From positions 1,154,159 through 1,218,158 of the forward strand of contig NZ_LMFI01000010.1 of NCBI RefSeq assembly GCF_001426745.1: DNA of 64,000 nt, in the 5' to 3' direction. How positions within the stretch are numbered: the first letter of the stretch is position 1; every line of letters starts with the position of its first letter. Source of the stretch: Nocardioides sp. Root140 (lineage in GTDB: Bacteria > Actinomycetota > Actinomycetes > Propionibacteriales > Nocardioidaceae). The position numbers were made by a program, and so were the translations under genes. The notes under the pieces are model-generated. The model had not been told where the DNA came from. It was given only the letters and a program-made list of their open reading frames with translations, and did not search any database. This document shows, one piece after another, positions 1-9,432 of the stretch.

Positions 1-174
1 AAGGTCGGCGACGACCGGTTCTGGGCGATGGTCCGCAAGTGGCCGACCGTCCACGAGCAGGGCAACCCCACCCGCGAGCAGTACCTCGACTGGGTCGAGC
101 AGGAGACCGGCGAGGAGCTCACCGACTTCTTCGACGCCTGGCTGATGGGCACGAAGACCCCGAAGCGCAGCTGA
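1..174 (+). CDS. M1 family metallopeptidase, C-terminal end (partial)
   Basis: The window opens inside this gene; only the last 57 codons and the TGA are present. The visible peptide ends in FFDAWLMGTKTPKRS, resembling the C-terminal end of actinobacterial M1 (aminopeptidase N-like) metallopeptidases, which often finish with a DxWLxGTKTP-type sequence. The zinc-binding HExxH domain would lie upstream, outside the window, so the assignment rests on this tail alone. A GC-rich hairpin about 40 bp downstream probably ends the transcript. Confidence 0.6.
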   Translation, partial: KVGDDRFWAMVRKWPTVHEQGNPTREQYLDWVEQETGEELTDFFDAWLMGTKTPKRS

Positions 175-210
175 TCCCACGCTGCTGACAGCGACTGCGC
201 TGACAGCGAA

Positions 211-250
211 CGGCGGCCGGTCTCCCTTGTGGGAGGCCGGCCGTTTCGCT
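211..250 (+). terminator. Rho-independent-like terminator after the M1 peptidase
   Basis: A 13-bp stem (214-226 with 231-243, one G:U pair) with the 4-nt loop TTGT is followed by the T-rich run TTTCGCTTTC. It sits between the M1 peptidase stop and the next start codon, on the strand of both genes. Confidence 0.7.
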
Positions 251-261
251 TTCGTGGGGGC

Positions 262-1251
262 ATGAAGATCCTGGTGCTGGGTGGCACGGTGTTCCTCTCG
301 AAGGCGGTCGCGGCCGCGGCGGTGACGCGGGGCCACGAGGTGACGTGCGCCTGTCGGGGCACGTCGGGCCGGGTGCCCGACGGTGCCCGCCACGTCGTGC
401 TCGACCGCGACTCGCCCGACTGGTCAGCCCTGGAGACCACCGAGTTGTTCGACGCAGTCGTCGACGTGGCCCGCCACCCGTCCCGGGTGAGGGACGCGGT
501 GGCGACTTTCCCCAGCGCCCATTGGGTTTTCGTGTCCACGATCAACGTCTACTCCGACGACTCGATCCCCGGTGGCACGCCCGACACCCTGCCCTTGCAC
601 CAGCCGATCACCACCGACGAGGATCCGATGTCCGGGCCCGAGGTCTACGGCGCGATGAAGGTCGCCTGCGAGCAGGTCGTGCGCACAGGTGCATCCTCGT
701 CGACCGTGATCCGGCCGGGCCTGATCGTGGGCCCGGGTGACCCCAGCGGCCGGTTCTCCTACTGGCCGCCGCGGGTGGCCGAGGCCGGTGAGGTGCTGGC
801 ACCCGGCTCCCCCGACGACCCGGTGCAGGTGATCGACGTGCGTGACCTGGCGGAGTGGATCGTCACCTGTGCCGAGCAGCGCACCACCGGCATCTTCGAC
901 GGCACCGGACACATCACCACGCGCAGCGCGTTCCTCGACGAGGTGGCCCGCGGCGTCGGCGCCCAGCCGTCGTGGACGTGGGTCGGCCAGGAGTTCCTCG
1001 CCGAGCAGGACGTCGACCCGTGGTCCGGCGACCGCGCGCTGCCGGTCTGGCTCCCGCTTCCGGAGTACGCCGGCCTGATGTCCCACGACGTGGCCGCGTC
1101 GTACGCCGCCGGACTGCTGACCCGACCGTTGGCCGACACCGCGCGCGACACGCTGGCCTGGCTGCGCGCCACCCCCGACGCGACGACCACAGGTCTCAGT
1201 CGCGAAGACGAGTCCGCGGTGCTGCACGCCTGGCATAACCTCGGCGAGTGA
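262..1251 (+). CDS. NAD-dependent epimerase/dehydratase family protein (extended SDR)
   Basis: The 329-residue protein begins MKILVLGGTVFLSKAV, a Rossmann dinucleotide-binding loop of the GGTxFxG type found in atypical/extended SDRs. A YGAMK segment near residue 130 matches the YxxxK catalytic pair, and SSTVIRPGLIVGPGD is the typical epimerase substrate-side segment. The substrate cannot be told from sequence. I chose the ATG at 262 because an earlier in-frame start lies inside the terminator hairpin and would add an arginine-rich, non-homologous extension. The stop overlaps the next start by 4 bp (GTGA), implying translational coupling. Confidence 0.85.
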   Translation: MKILVLGGTVFLSKAVAAAAVTRGHEVTCACRGTSGRVPDGARHVVLDRDSPDWSALETTELFDAVVDVARHPSRVRDAVATFPSAHWVFVSTINVYSDDSIPGGTPDTLPLHQPITTDEDPMSGPEVYGAMKVACEQVVRTGASSSTVIRPGLIVGPGDPSGRFSYWPPRVAEAGEVLAPGSPDDPVQVIDVRDLAEWIVTCAEQRTTGIFDGTGHITTRSAFLDEVARGVGAQPSWTWVGQEFLAEQDVDPWSGDRALPVWLPLPEYAGLMSHDVAASYAAGLLTRPLADTARDTLAWLRATPDATTTGLSREDESAVLHAWHNLGE

Positions 1252-2726
1252 CCTCGACGCGTCTCTCCGCACACCAGCTGATCGACCTCGTCCTCGACGA
1301 CCGGTCGTGGGCCTCGTGGGACACACCGCCGGCACGCCGCGACGTCGGCGAGGAGTACGCCGCACAGCTCGCGGCCGCTGCTGGGAAGGCCGGCACCGAC
1401 GAGTCCGTGATCACCGGCGAGGGCCGGATCCGCGACCGCCGGGTCGCCGTGCTCGCCGGCGAGTTCGGCTTCCTGGCCGGGTCCATCGGGCGCGACGCCG
1501 CGGACCGGCTCGTGGCCGGCATCGAGCGCGCCACCGCCGAGGGACTGCCGTTGCTGGCCGCCCCGATCAGCGGCGGGACCCGCATGCAGGAGGGCACCCC
1601 GGCGTTCGTGCAGATGGTGCGGATCAGCGCGGCCGTCGCCGCCCACAAGAACGCCGGCCTCCCCTACCTCGTCTACCTGCGCAACCCCACCACCGGCGGC
1701 GTGATGGCCTCGTGGGGTTCGCTGGGCCACGTGACCGTGGCCGAGCCCGGTGCACTCACCGGCTTCCTCGGGCCGCGGGTCTACGAGGCGCTCTACAGCC
1801 GGCCGTTCCCCGAGGGCGTGCAGACGGCGGAGAACCTCCACGCCCACGGCATCATCGACGCCGTCCTGCCGCCCGAGGCCCTGGCCGACATCGTCGACCG
1901 GGCGCTCAACATCCTGCTCGCCCCGCGCCACGGCATCGCCGCGGTGCCCGACCCGGTCGACGACCCGATCCCCGACGTCGACACGTGGGACGCCGTACGA
2001 CGCTCGCGCAACCCGGAGCGCCCCGGCGTACGACGCCTGCTGAAGTACGCAGCCACGGACGTCGTGCCGCTCAACGGCACCGGCCAGGGCGAGGCCGACC
2101 CCGGGCTCCTGATCGCGCTGGCCCGGTTCGGCGAGGCACCGTGCGTCTTCCTCGGCCAGGACCGTCGCGGGCAGACCACCGACCACCCGATGGGACCGGG
2201 CGCGCTGCGCGAGGCACGCCGCGGCATGCACCTCGCCGTCGACCTGGGACTGCCGCTGGTGACCGTGATCGACACCCAGGGTGCGGCCTTGTCCAAGGAG
2301 GCCGAGGAGGGCGGGCTGGCCGGAGAGATCGCTCGTTGCCTGGCCGACCTGGTCACGCTCGAGGCACCGACGCTGTGCCTGATGCTCGGCGAGGGCAACG
2401 GCGGTGGCGCCCTGACCTTCCTGCCGGCCGACCGGGTGATCGCGGCCCAGCACGCCTGGCTCTCGCCGCTCCCGCCCGAGGGAGCCAGCGCCATCGTGCA
2501 TCGCGACCTCGACCACGCTGCCGAGATGGCACGCAGCCAGCAGGTGCACGTGATCGGCCTGCACCAACGCGGCATCGTCGACCGCATCGTGGCCGAGAAG
2601 CCGGACGCCGCGGAGGAGCCGGAGGAGTTCTGCCACCGGGTCGGCGGCGTGCTCGAGTTCGAGCTGGCCCGGCTGCTCGACTCCGGGCCGGGGTCACCGG
2701 CCGAGCGCACCGCCCGCTATCTCTGA
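1248..2726 (+). CDS. accD3: AccD3-like acetyl/propionyl-CoA carboxylase carboxyltransferase
   Basis: A 492-residue protein with two tandem crotonase-like carboxyltransferase halves. The N-terminal half carries SGGTRMQEGTPAF and NPTTGGVMASWGSLG, the acyl-CoA/biotin-site loops of AccD-type proteins; the C-terminal half carries LGEGNGGGALTFLPADRV, as in AccA. Length and wording match the mycobacterial AccD3 type, in which both half-reactions are in one chain and no N-terminal zinc finger is present. It should transfer carboxyl groups from biotin carboxyl carrier protein to acyl-CoA; acceptor specificity is unknown. No biotin carboxylase gene is in the window. The start GTG overlaps the upstream SDR gene. 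Confidence 0.85.
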   Translation: MTSTRLSAHQLIDLVLDDRSWASWDTPPARRDVGEEYAAQLAAAAGKAGTDESVITGEGRIRDRRVAVLAGEFGFLAGSIGRDAADRLVAGIERATAEGLPLLAAPISGGTRMQEGTPAFVQMVRISAAVAAHKNAGLPYLVYLRNPTTGGVMASWGSLGHVTVAEPGALTGFLGPRVYEALYSRPFPEGVQTAENLHAHGIIDAVLPPEALADIVDRALNILLAPRHGIAAVPDPVDDPIPDVDTWDAVRRSRNPERPGVRRLLKYAATDVVPLNGTGQGEADPGLLIALARFGEAPCVFLGQDRRGQTTDHPMGPGALREARRGMHLAVDLGLPLVTVIDTQGAALSKEAEEGGLAGEIARCLADLVTLEAPTLCLMLGEGNGGGALTFLPADRVIAAQHAWLSPLPPEGASAIVHRDLDHAAEMARSQQVHVIGLHQRGIVDRIVAEKPDAAEEPEEFCHRVGGVLEFELARLLDSGPGSPAERTARYL

Positions 2727-2767
2727 GCCTCGATCACCGGCTACCGGGCGTCCCGGATACTGGGGCC

Positions 2768-3478
2768 ATGAGTGAACCGGCAACCTCCGCGCCCCGAGTC
2801 GACCTGCTCCGTGGGCTCATCGAGGGAACCACCGACCCTGCCGAGGCCGAGCAGAGCCTGCGCGAGATCCAGGCCGAGCTGGCCGCCTTCCGGCTCGAGT
2901 ACTCCTGCGGCATGGAGGAGGTCGCGACCAAGATCAACATCCTGCGCCAGGAGTTCGAGCAGACCCAGGACTTCGGGCCGATCGAGCACGTGAAGACCCG
3001 GCTGAAGTCGATGGACAGCCTGGTCGACAAGATGCGGCGCATCGACTGCCCGCCCGACCTGGTCACAGTGCGCGAGCGGATCCGCGACATCGCCGGCATC
3101 CGGGTCACCTGCGCGTTCGTCGAGGACACCTACCGCGTCGCCGAGATGCTGACCCGCCAGCCGGACCTGACCGTGCTGGAGACGAAGGACTACATCGCCA
3201 CCCCGAAGGCCAACGGCTACCAGAGCCTGCACCTGATCGTGGAGGTGCCGGTCTTCCTCTCCGACCGCTCGATCAACGTGCCGGTGGAGCTGCAGATCCG
3301 CACGATCGCGATGGACTTCTGGGCCAGCGTCGAGCACCGCATCTACTACAAGTACGACGGCGCCGTGCCCGACGACCTGCAGCAGGCGCTGCTGACGGTG
3401 GCCAGCACGGCGTCCGACCTCGACGGCCAGATGGGCCGGCTGCGCGACGAGATCCAGTCGCTGGCCACGTCGGAGTGA
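2768..3478 (+). CDS. Small alarmone synthetase, RelA/SpoT-domain protein
   Basis: 236 residues with one RelA_SpoT synthetase domain and no HD hydrolase, TGS or ACT domain, so a RelQ/RelP-type small alarmone synthetase making (p)ppGpp from GTP/GDP and ATP. Visible motifs are KTRLKSMDSLVDKM near residues 77-90, IRDIAGIRVTC (the catalytic R..D/G-R region), TPKANGYQSLHL and PVELQIRTIAMDFWASVEHRIYYK. The ATG at 2768 follows a 41-bp gap and removes a non-homologous extension running back into accD3. The gene converges with the kinase gene, with only 3 bp between stops. Growth-rate or starvation control is expected from the family. Confidence 0.9.
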   Translation: MSEPATSAPRVDLLRGLIEGTTDPAEAEQSLREIQAELAAFRLEYSCGMEEVATKINILRQEFEQTQDFGPIEHVKTRLKSMDSLVDKMRRIDCPPDLVTVRERIRDIAGIRVTCAFVEDTYRVAEMLTRQPDLTVLETKDYIATPKANGYQSLHLIVEVPVFLSDRSINVPVELQIRTIAMDFWASVEHRIYYKYDGAVPDDLQQALLTVASTASDLDGQMGRLRDEIQSLATSE

Positions 3479-3481
3479 CGC

Positions 3482-4357
<876 letters not shown>

Positions 4358-4523
4358 GACTCCACCCTCGTGAAATCGGGCACGCGCCACATCCGTACGC
4401 GTACTCAGGTCGCCAGGGAGTACTCACTCAACCGGTGCGGCGTACCGAACTCTGGGGGTGGAAGGGCCGACAACTCGGTCATAGAGTGATCTGGGTCACA
4501 CACACCAGACCCCGGGAGCAACC

Positions 4524-5975
4524 ATGCCGATCGAGCGCCGCACCCTGCTCAAGGCCACCCTCGCCGCAGCCGCAGCCGGACCTTTCGCGGGCCTGGTCGC
4601 CGCGCCTGCCGGGGCGCGCACGTCCGCACGACCGTTGGGGCTGGTGCCGATCAAGGACCATCGCGACGGAATCGTGCGCCTGCACCTGCCCCGGGGCTTC
4701 AACTACCGGTCGTTCCACGACACCGAGTTCCCGGTGGTGCTCGACGACGGCACCCATCTGCCGGGCAGGCACGACGGGATGGGAGCGTTCGTCGGCCCCG
4801 ACGACACGGTCGTGCTGATCCGCAACCACGAGGTGAACGGCCCCGGCGCACCACTGGGCCCCGGCCCTCTCTACGACCCGATGACTGCCGGAGGGACCAC
4901 CACCATCCAGGTCACCAAGCAGGGCGAGGTACTCGCCGCACACAACAGCCTCGCCGGGACTCAGATGAACTGCAGCGGCGGAATCATGCCCTGGGGCGCG
5001 TGGGTCACGTGCGAGGAGACCGTGAACGGCCCCGACGTCGGCGCAGACTTCACCGGTGCTCCCAACACCAGCCTGACCAAGCGACACGGCTTCGTCTTCG
5101 AGGTGCCGTTGCACGGGGCAGCGACCGCAGAGCCGATCACCCGAGCCGGGCGCTTCGCACACGAGGCGGTGTCGTTCGACCCGACCGAGGGCGTCCTCTA
5201 TCTCACCGAGGACAACTTCGGCTTCCCGTCAGGCTTCTACCGCTACCGCCCGCGCACGAACCCGATGACGAGCGGCTCCCTCGACAACGACGGCACCTTG
5301 GAGATGCTCGCCGTCGTCGGCACACCCAACGCGCACCTCGAGGCCAATCAGGTCCAGGGAACCACCTACCCCGTCGCCTGGGTGCCGATCGCCGACCCCG
5401 ACCCGTCCTTCCCCTACACGCCCGGCCAGCCGGCGCCCACCACCAACGACGAGGCCATCTCGTACGTCGGCGACCAGGGTCGCGCCCAAGGTGCCGCCCT
5501 CTTCTCCCGCTGCGAGGGACAGGTGTACGACGACGGCGTCGTGTACTTCACCGCAACCCAGGGCGGCGGCCTCGCCGCGCCGTACCCCTCAGGCCCGGCG
5601 CCGACCGGGTTCGGCAACGGCACCGGGCAGGTGTGGGCCTACGACACCAAGGCGCAGACACTGACCTGCATCTTCCAGTCCCCCGACGACGACGTGCTCG
5701 ACTTCCCCGACAACATCACCACCAGCAACGACGGCACCCTGGTCATCTGCGAGGACAGCGCCGGCGACAACTTTCTGCGCGGTCTGACCCGTGACGGCGA
5801 ACTGTTCGACATCGGCCTGAACAGGTTGCGCAGCAGCTCGGGCGCACCGCGGTTCGGCGACGAGTTCGCCGGGTCGACGTTCAGCCCTGACGGCCACACG
5901 CTCTTCGTGAACATCCAGGCTTCACGAGGCATGAGCTTCGCGATCTGGGGTCCGTGGGCGTCGATCGGAGTCTGA
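4524..5975 (+). CDS. PhoX family (DUF839) protein, Tat-exported
   Basis: A 483-residue protein with a Tat signal (MPIERRTLLKATLAAAAAG, twin Arg at 5-6) and a mature part typical of PhoX/DUF839 beta-propellers: LIRNHEVNG, NCSGGIMPWGAWVTCEET, GRFAHEAVSFDPTEGVLYLTEDN, DFPDNITTSNDGTLVICEDS, GSTFSPDGHTLFVNIQ. Characterised PhoX enzymes are Ca/Fe-dependent alkaline phosphatases that release phosphate outside the cytoplasmic membrane; activity here is inferred. Export folded through Tat fits an iron-containing enzyme. GGGAGCAACC precedes the ATG. I see no obvious Pho box in the 166-bp intergenic region upstream, which is shared with the divergent kinase gene. Confidence 0.85.
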   Translation: MPIERRTLLKATLAAAAAGPFAGLVAAPAGARTSARPLGLVPIKDHRDGIVRLHLPRGFNYRSFHDTEFPVVLDDGTHLPGRHDGMGAFVGPDDTVVLIRNHEVNGPGAPLGPGPLYDPMTAGGTTTIQVTKQGEVLAAHNSLAGTQMNCSGGIMPWGAWVTCEETVNGPDVGADFTGAPNTSLTKRHGFVFEVPLHGAATAEPITRAGRFAHEAVSFDPTEGVLYLTEDNFGFPSGFYRYRPRTNPMTSGSLDNDGTLEMLAVVGTPNAHLEANQVQGTTYPVAWVPIADPDPSFPYTPGQPAPTTNDEAISYVGDQGRAQGAALFSRCEGQVYDDGVVYFTATQGGGLAAPYPSGPAPTGFGNGTGQVWAYDTKAQTLTCIFQSPDDDVLDFPDNITTSNDGTLVICEDSAGDNFLRGLTRDGELFDIGLNRLRSSSGAPRFGDEFAGSTFSPDGHTLFVNIQASRGMSFAIWGPWASIGV

Positions 5976-5988
5976 CGCCGCCGGCCGC

Positions 5989-7674
5989 TCAGCCGGCCCG
6001 GCGGCGGTTCGCCTCGACCACCTGCTCCGTCGTACGCCGGGAGGGGTCGGGCACCGGGACCGCCGCGAGCAGCCGCTGCGTGTAGGGGTGCGAGGGTGTG
6101 CCGAAGACCTGCGCGACCGGTCCGCTCTCGACGACCTCCCCGTGTCGCAGCACGGCCACCCGGTCGGCGACCGAGTTGACGACCGCCAGGTCGTGGCTGA
6201 TGAAGACGCAGGCGAAGCCGAACTCCTTCTGGAGGTCCCGGAACAGGGCGAGGACGTCGGCCTGCACCGACACGTCGAGGGCGCTGGTCGGCTCGTCGGC
6301 GATCATCAGCCGCGGCTTGAGCACGAGGGCGCGCGCCATCGCGATCCGCTGGCGCTGACCACCGGAGAGCTCGCGCGGGCGGCGGCGGGCGACCTCCGCC
6401 GGCAGCCGGACCGCCTCCAGCAGCTCGGCGACCCGGGCCGCGCGTTCGGCCGGCGTACCGACACGGTGGATGTCGAGCGGCTCCCGGATGCTGGCACCCA
6501 CCGACATCCTCGGGTCGAGGGAGGCCTCCGGGTCCTGGTGCACGAAGGCCAGGTCCCGGCCCAGCTCGCGGCGACGCGCGGCCGAGGCGGCGAAGAGGTC
6601 CTCACCGTCCAGTCGCACGGTGCCGCCGGCCAGCGGCACGAGCCCGGCGGCGAGTCGGCCGAGCGTCGTCTTGCCGGAGCCGGACTCGCCCACCAGGCCA
6701 AGGACCTCTCCGGGCGCGAGGTCCAGGCTGACCTGCGTGACTGCGGGGAAGGCGCGGCCCCTGCGCGACGACCCGTAGGCGACGGAGACGGACTCGTAGG
6801 AGAGCGCCGGGTGCTCCGCCGGCGCTTCGGGACCCGGCACCGAGTGCACGTAGTCCCCGGCCTCGGGCAGGGTCAGCACCGAGTCGAGGAGCTGCCGCGT
6901 GTAGGCGTGCTCGGGCGCCCGGAAGAGCTCGGCGGTCCCGCCAGACTCGACCACGTCTCCCTGGCGCAGCACGACGACCCGGTCCGCCACCTCGGCGACG
7001 ACTCCCATGTTGTGCGTGATCAGCAGGATGCTGGTGCCGGTGTTCTCACGGATGCGACGCAACAGGGTGAGGATCTCCGCCTGGACGGTCACGTCGAGGG
7101 CCGTGGTCGGCTCGTCGGCGAGCAGGAGCTCCGGCTCGTTGGCCAGCGCCAGGGCCAGCACGACGCGCTGCTTCTGGCCGCCCGAGAGCTGGTGGGGGTA
7201 GTGGTCGATCCGGCGCTCCGGCTCGGGGATCTCCACCTGCTCGAGCAGCGCGAGGGCCCGCGCCCGGGCGTCGCGGCGGCTGATCGACCCGTGCGCGCGC
7301 AGGACCTCCCGGAGCTGCCACCCGATGGTGCGCACCGGGTTGAGCGCGGTCTGCGGCTCCTGGAAGACCATCGCGATCCGTCGACCGCGCACTTGCGAGA
7401 GCTCGCGCTCGGAGAGCCCGAGGAGCTCCTGGTCGTGGAAGCGGATGGAACCGGAGGCCCGGGCACCGGGAGGGAGCAGGCCGAGTACGGCGCGGGCGGT
7501 CATCGACTTGCCCGAGCCGGACTCGCCGACCAGGGCGAGCACCTCGCCCTGGCGGATGGAGACCGAGATGTCGTTGACCGCCGGGCGGGGCTGGGCGAAC
7601 GAGATCGCCAGTCCCTCGATCGTCAGGACGTCACGCGTCCCGGTTTCTTCGGTGCTTCCGACGGGGTCAGTCAC
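5989..7674 (-). CDS. Dipeptide/oligopeptide ABC transporter, fused double ATPase (DppD-DppF)
   Basis: 561 residues containing two complete ABC ATPase domains. The first has GESGSGKSMTARAVLG, LSGGQKQRVVLALAL and LLLADEPTTALDVTVQ; the second has GESGSGKTTLGRLAAG, LSGGQRQRIAMARAL and LMIADEPTSALDVSVQ. Both end with the oligopeptide-type C-terminal extension (ESG..ELFRAPEHAYTRQLL and ESGPVAQVFGTPSHPYTQRLL). Such fusions replace the usual DppD/DppF heterodimer and power family-5 peptide importers. It is last in the ROK-dpp operon, its GTG start overlapping the permease gene by 8 bp. Confidence 0.93.
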   Translation of the reverse strand: MTDPVGSTEETGTRDVLTIEGLAISFAQPRPAVNDISVSIRQGEVLALVGESGSGKSMTARAVLGLLPPGARASGSIRFHDQELLGLSERELSQVRGRRIAMVFQEPQTALNPVRTIGWQLREVLRAHGSISRRDARARALALLEQVEIPEPERRIDHYPHQLSGGQKQRVVLALALANEPELLLADEPTTALDVTVQAEILTLLRRIRENTGTSILLITHNMGVVAEVADRVVVLRQGDVVESGGTAELFRAPEHAYTRQLLDSVLTLPEAGDYVHSVPGPEAPAEHPALSYESVSVAYGSSRRGRAFPAVTQVSLDLAPGEVLGLVGESGSGKTTLGRLAAGLVPLAGGTVRLDGEDLFAASAARRRELGRDLAFVHQDPEASLDPRMSVGASIREPLDIHRVGTPAERAARVAELLEAVRLPAEVARRRPRELSGGQRQRIAMARALVLKPRLMIADEPTSALDVSVQADVLALFRDLQKEFGFACVFISHDLAVVNSVADRVAVLRHGEVVESGPVAQVFGTPSHPYTQRLLAAVPVPDPSRRTTEQVVEANRRRAG

Positions 7675-8476
7675 GGTGGGCCTCCGACAGGGACTGGGAG
7701 ATGAGGAGCAGGCCGAGCACGAGGACCAGCACCAGGGCCAGGGGTCCGAGTGCGAGGAACGGGGCGTCGTACATCAACGTCGTGCCGTCCTTGATCAGGG
7801 AACCCAGGGACGGGTTCGGCGCCTGGACGCCGATGCCGAGGAAGCTCATCGCCGCCTCGATGAAGACGGCCACCGACATCGACACCGCGAGCTGCACGGT
7901 GAGTGGCTCCAGCGAGTTGGGCAGCACGTGACGACGCAGCACCCACAACGGTCCCGCGCCGGCCACCTGTGCGGCCTCGACGTACGGCATCTCGCGCACG
8001 GTGCGCACCGACGTACGCACCAGCCGGCCGAAGACCGGGATCTCCAGGGCCACGATCACGATCGCGATCGTCCACACACCGGGGCCGATGAAGGCGGAGA
8101 GGGCGATGGCGAAGATCAGCGTCGGGAACGCGAGCACGACGTCGAAGATCCGCTGCGTGAGCACGTCGGCGACGTTCCACCAGGCAGTCAGGAGTCCGGT
8201 CAGGACGCCGATCGCGGCACCGACCGGCACCGCCACGAAGACCACCAGCAGGTCGAGGCGGATGCCGCTGAGCGTGCGTGACAGCACGTCGCGGTTGACC
8301 TCGTCGGTGCCCAGCCAGTGCGACGGCGACGGCCCCACGAGGTTGGCCCCCTCGATCTGCTCGAGCGGGCCGTACGGCGCGAGGAGCGGGCCGACCAGCC
8401 CGAGGAGGAGCACGAAGCCGACGAGGCCGAGACCGGCCAGCGCCTTGGGCCGGGTCAGCTGGCGAGACGTGGTCAT
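7667..8476 (-). CDS. ABC transporter permease, DppC type
   Basis: A 269-residue inner-membrane permease. It starts with a transmembrane helix (ALAGLGLVGFVLLLGLVGPLLAPYGPL), then the GTDEVNRDVLSRTLSGIR signature of DppC/OppC, the EAA loop EAAQVAGAGPLWVLRRHVLPNSL, and a C-terminal FIEAAMSFLGIGVQAPNPSLG segment. It should pair with the neighbouring DppB-type permease to form the peptide channel. The ATG at 8476 overlaps the dppB stop by 4 bp; a longer reading in this frame runs antisense-like through dppB and is not plausible. Confidence 0.93.
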   Translation of the reverse strand: MTTSRQLTRPKALAGLGLVGFVLLLGLVGPLLAPYGPLEQIEGANLVGPSPSHWLGTDEVNRDVLSRTLSGIRLDLLVVFVAVPVGAAIGVLTGLLTAWWNVADVLTQRIFDVVLAFPTLIFAIALSAFIGPGVWTIAIVIVALEIPVFGRLVRTSVRTVREMPYVEAAQVAGAGPLWVLRRHVLPNSLEPLTVQLAVSMSVAVFIEAAMSFLGIGVQAPNPSLGSLIKDGTTLMYDAPFLALGPLALVLVLVLGLLLISQSLSEAHRD

Positions 8477-9432
8477 CGGGCACCCCCGATCCGGATCCGC
8501 GGATCGAGCCACGCCTGCAGCACGTCGGTGAGCAGCTGGGTGACCACGAAGACCGCCACCGACAACAGCAGGAGCACCTGGACCACGGGGTAGTCGCGCC
8601 CGGAGATGGCCAGCTCGATCAGGCTGCCGAGGCCGGGCCAGGTGAAGATCTGCTCGACCAGCACGGCACCACCGAGCAGGGTGCCGACCTGGATCCCGAG
8701 CACGGTCACGGCCGACGGGAGGGCGTTGGGCAACGCGTGGCGCACCACGAGACGGGTCCGCGAGACCCCCGCCGCCCGGGCGGTCGTGATGTAGGGCTGG
8801 CGCAGCTGGGAGCGCAGGGCCTCGGTGAGGAACCGGCTGAGGCCGGCCCACACCGGCAGCGCCAGGCAGAACGCCGGGAGCAGGAGGTACTGCACGGAGA
8901 TGTCGGGCCGGGCCAGGTATCCCTCGGGTGGAGTGCCACCGGAGGGCAGCAGTGGGAAGACCACCGCGAAGACCAGCACGAGCAGCAGGCCGCTGGCGAA
9001 GGTCGGCAGGGCCAGCCCGATGGTGTTCACGGCGTTCAGGGCCGCGTTGAGCCAACGGCTGTCGCGGATCACCGCCACCAGCGAGGTGACCAGGGCCAGG
9101 ACCAGTGCGATCAACAGGGCCGCGACGGTGAGCACCACCGTGTTCAGGGCACCGTTGCGCAACAGGTCACCCACGTCGCCGCCGATGCGGTAGGACTGGC
9201 CGAGGTCGAGGCGGAACAGGCCACCCAGCCACGAGACGTACTGCGACCAGAACGGCTTGTCGAGGCCGAGGTCGGCGCGGATCGCGTCGCGGGACTCCTG
9301 GGTCGCGTCCTGCCCGGCCAGGGCGTCCACCGGGTCGCCCGGGATCAACCTCAGCATCAGGAAGATCAGGAACGAGGCGGCGAAAAGCACGCCCACGGCC
9401 GACGGGATCCGGCGTACGAGATAGGACAGCAT
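8473..9432 (-). CDS. ABC transporter permease, DppB type
   Basis: 319 residues. The N-terminus MLSYLVRRIPSAVGVLFAASFLIFLMLRLIPGDPV is the classic DppB/OppB first helix; an EAA-type loop (TARAAGVSRTRLVVRHALPNALPSAVT) and FTWPGLGSLIELAISGRDYPVVQ follow. Six membrane helices are expected. The ATG overlaps the binding-protein stop codon by one base (TGATG) and the stop overlaps dppC by 4 bp, so binding protein and permeases are translationally coupled. Confidence 0.93.
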   Translation of the reverse strand: MLSYLVRRIPSAVGVLFAASFLIFLMLRLIPGDPVDALAGQDATQESRDAIRADLGLDKPFWSQYVSWLGGLFRLDLGQSYRIGGDVGDLLRNGALNTVVLTVAALLIALVLALVTSLVAVIRDSRWLNAALNAVNTIGLALPTFASGLLLVLVFAVVFPLLPSGGTPPEGYLARPDISVQYLLLPAFCLALPVWAGLSRFLTEALRSQLRQPYITTARAAGVSRTRLVVRHALPNALPSAVTVLGIQVGTLLGGAVLVEQIFTWPGLGSLIELAISGRDYPVVQVLLLLSVAVFVVTQLLTDVLQAWLDPRIRIGGAR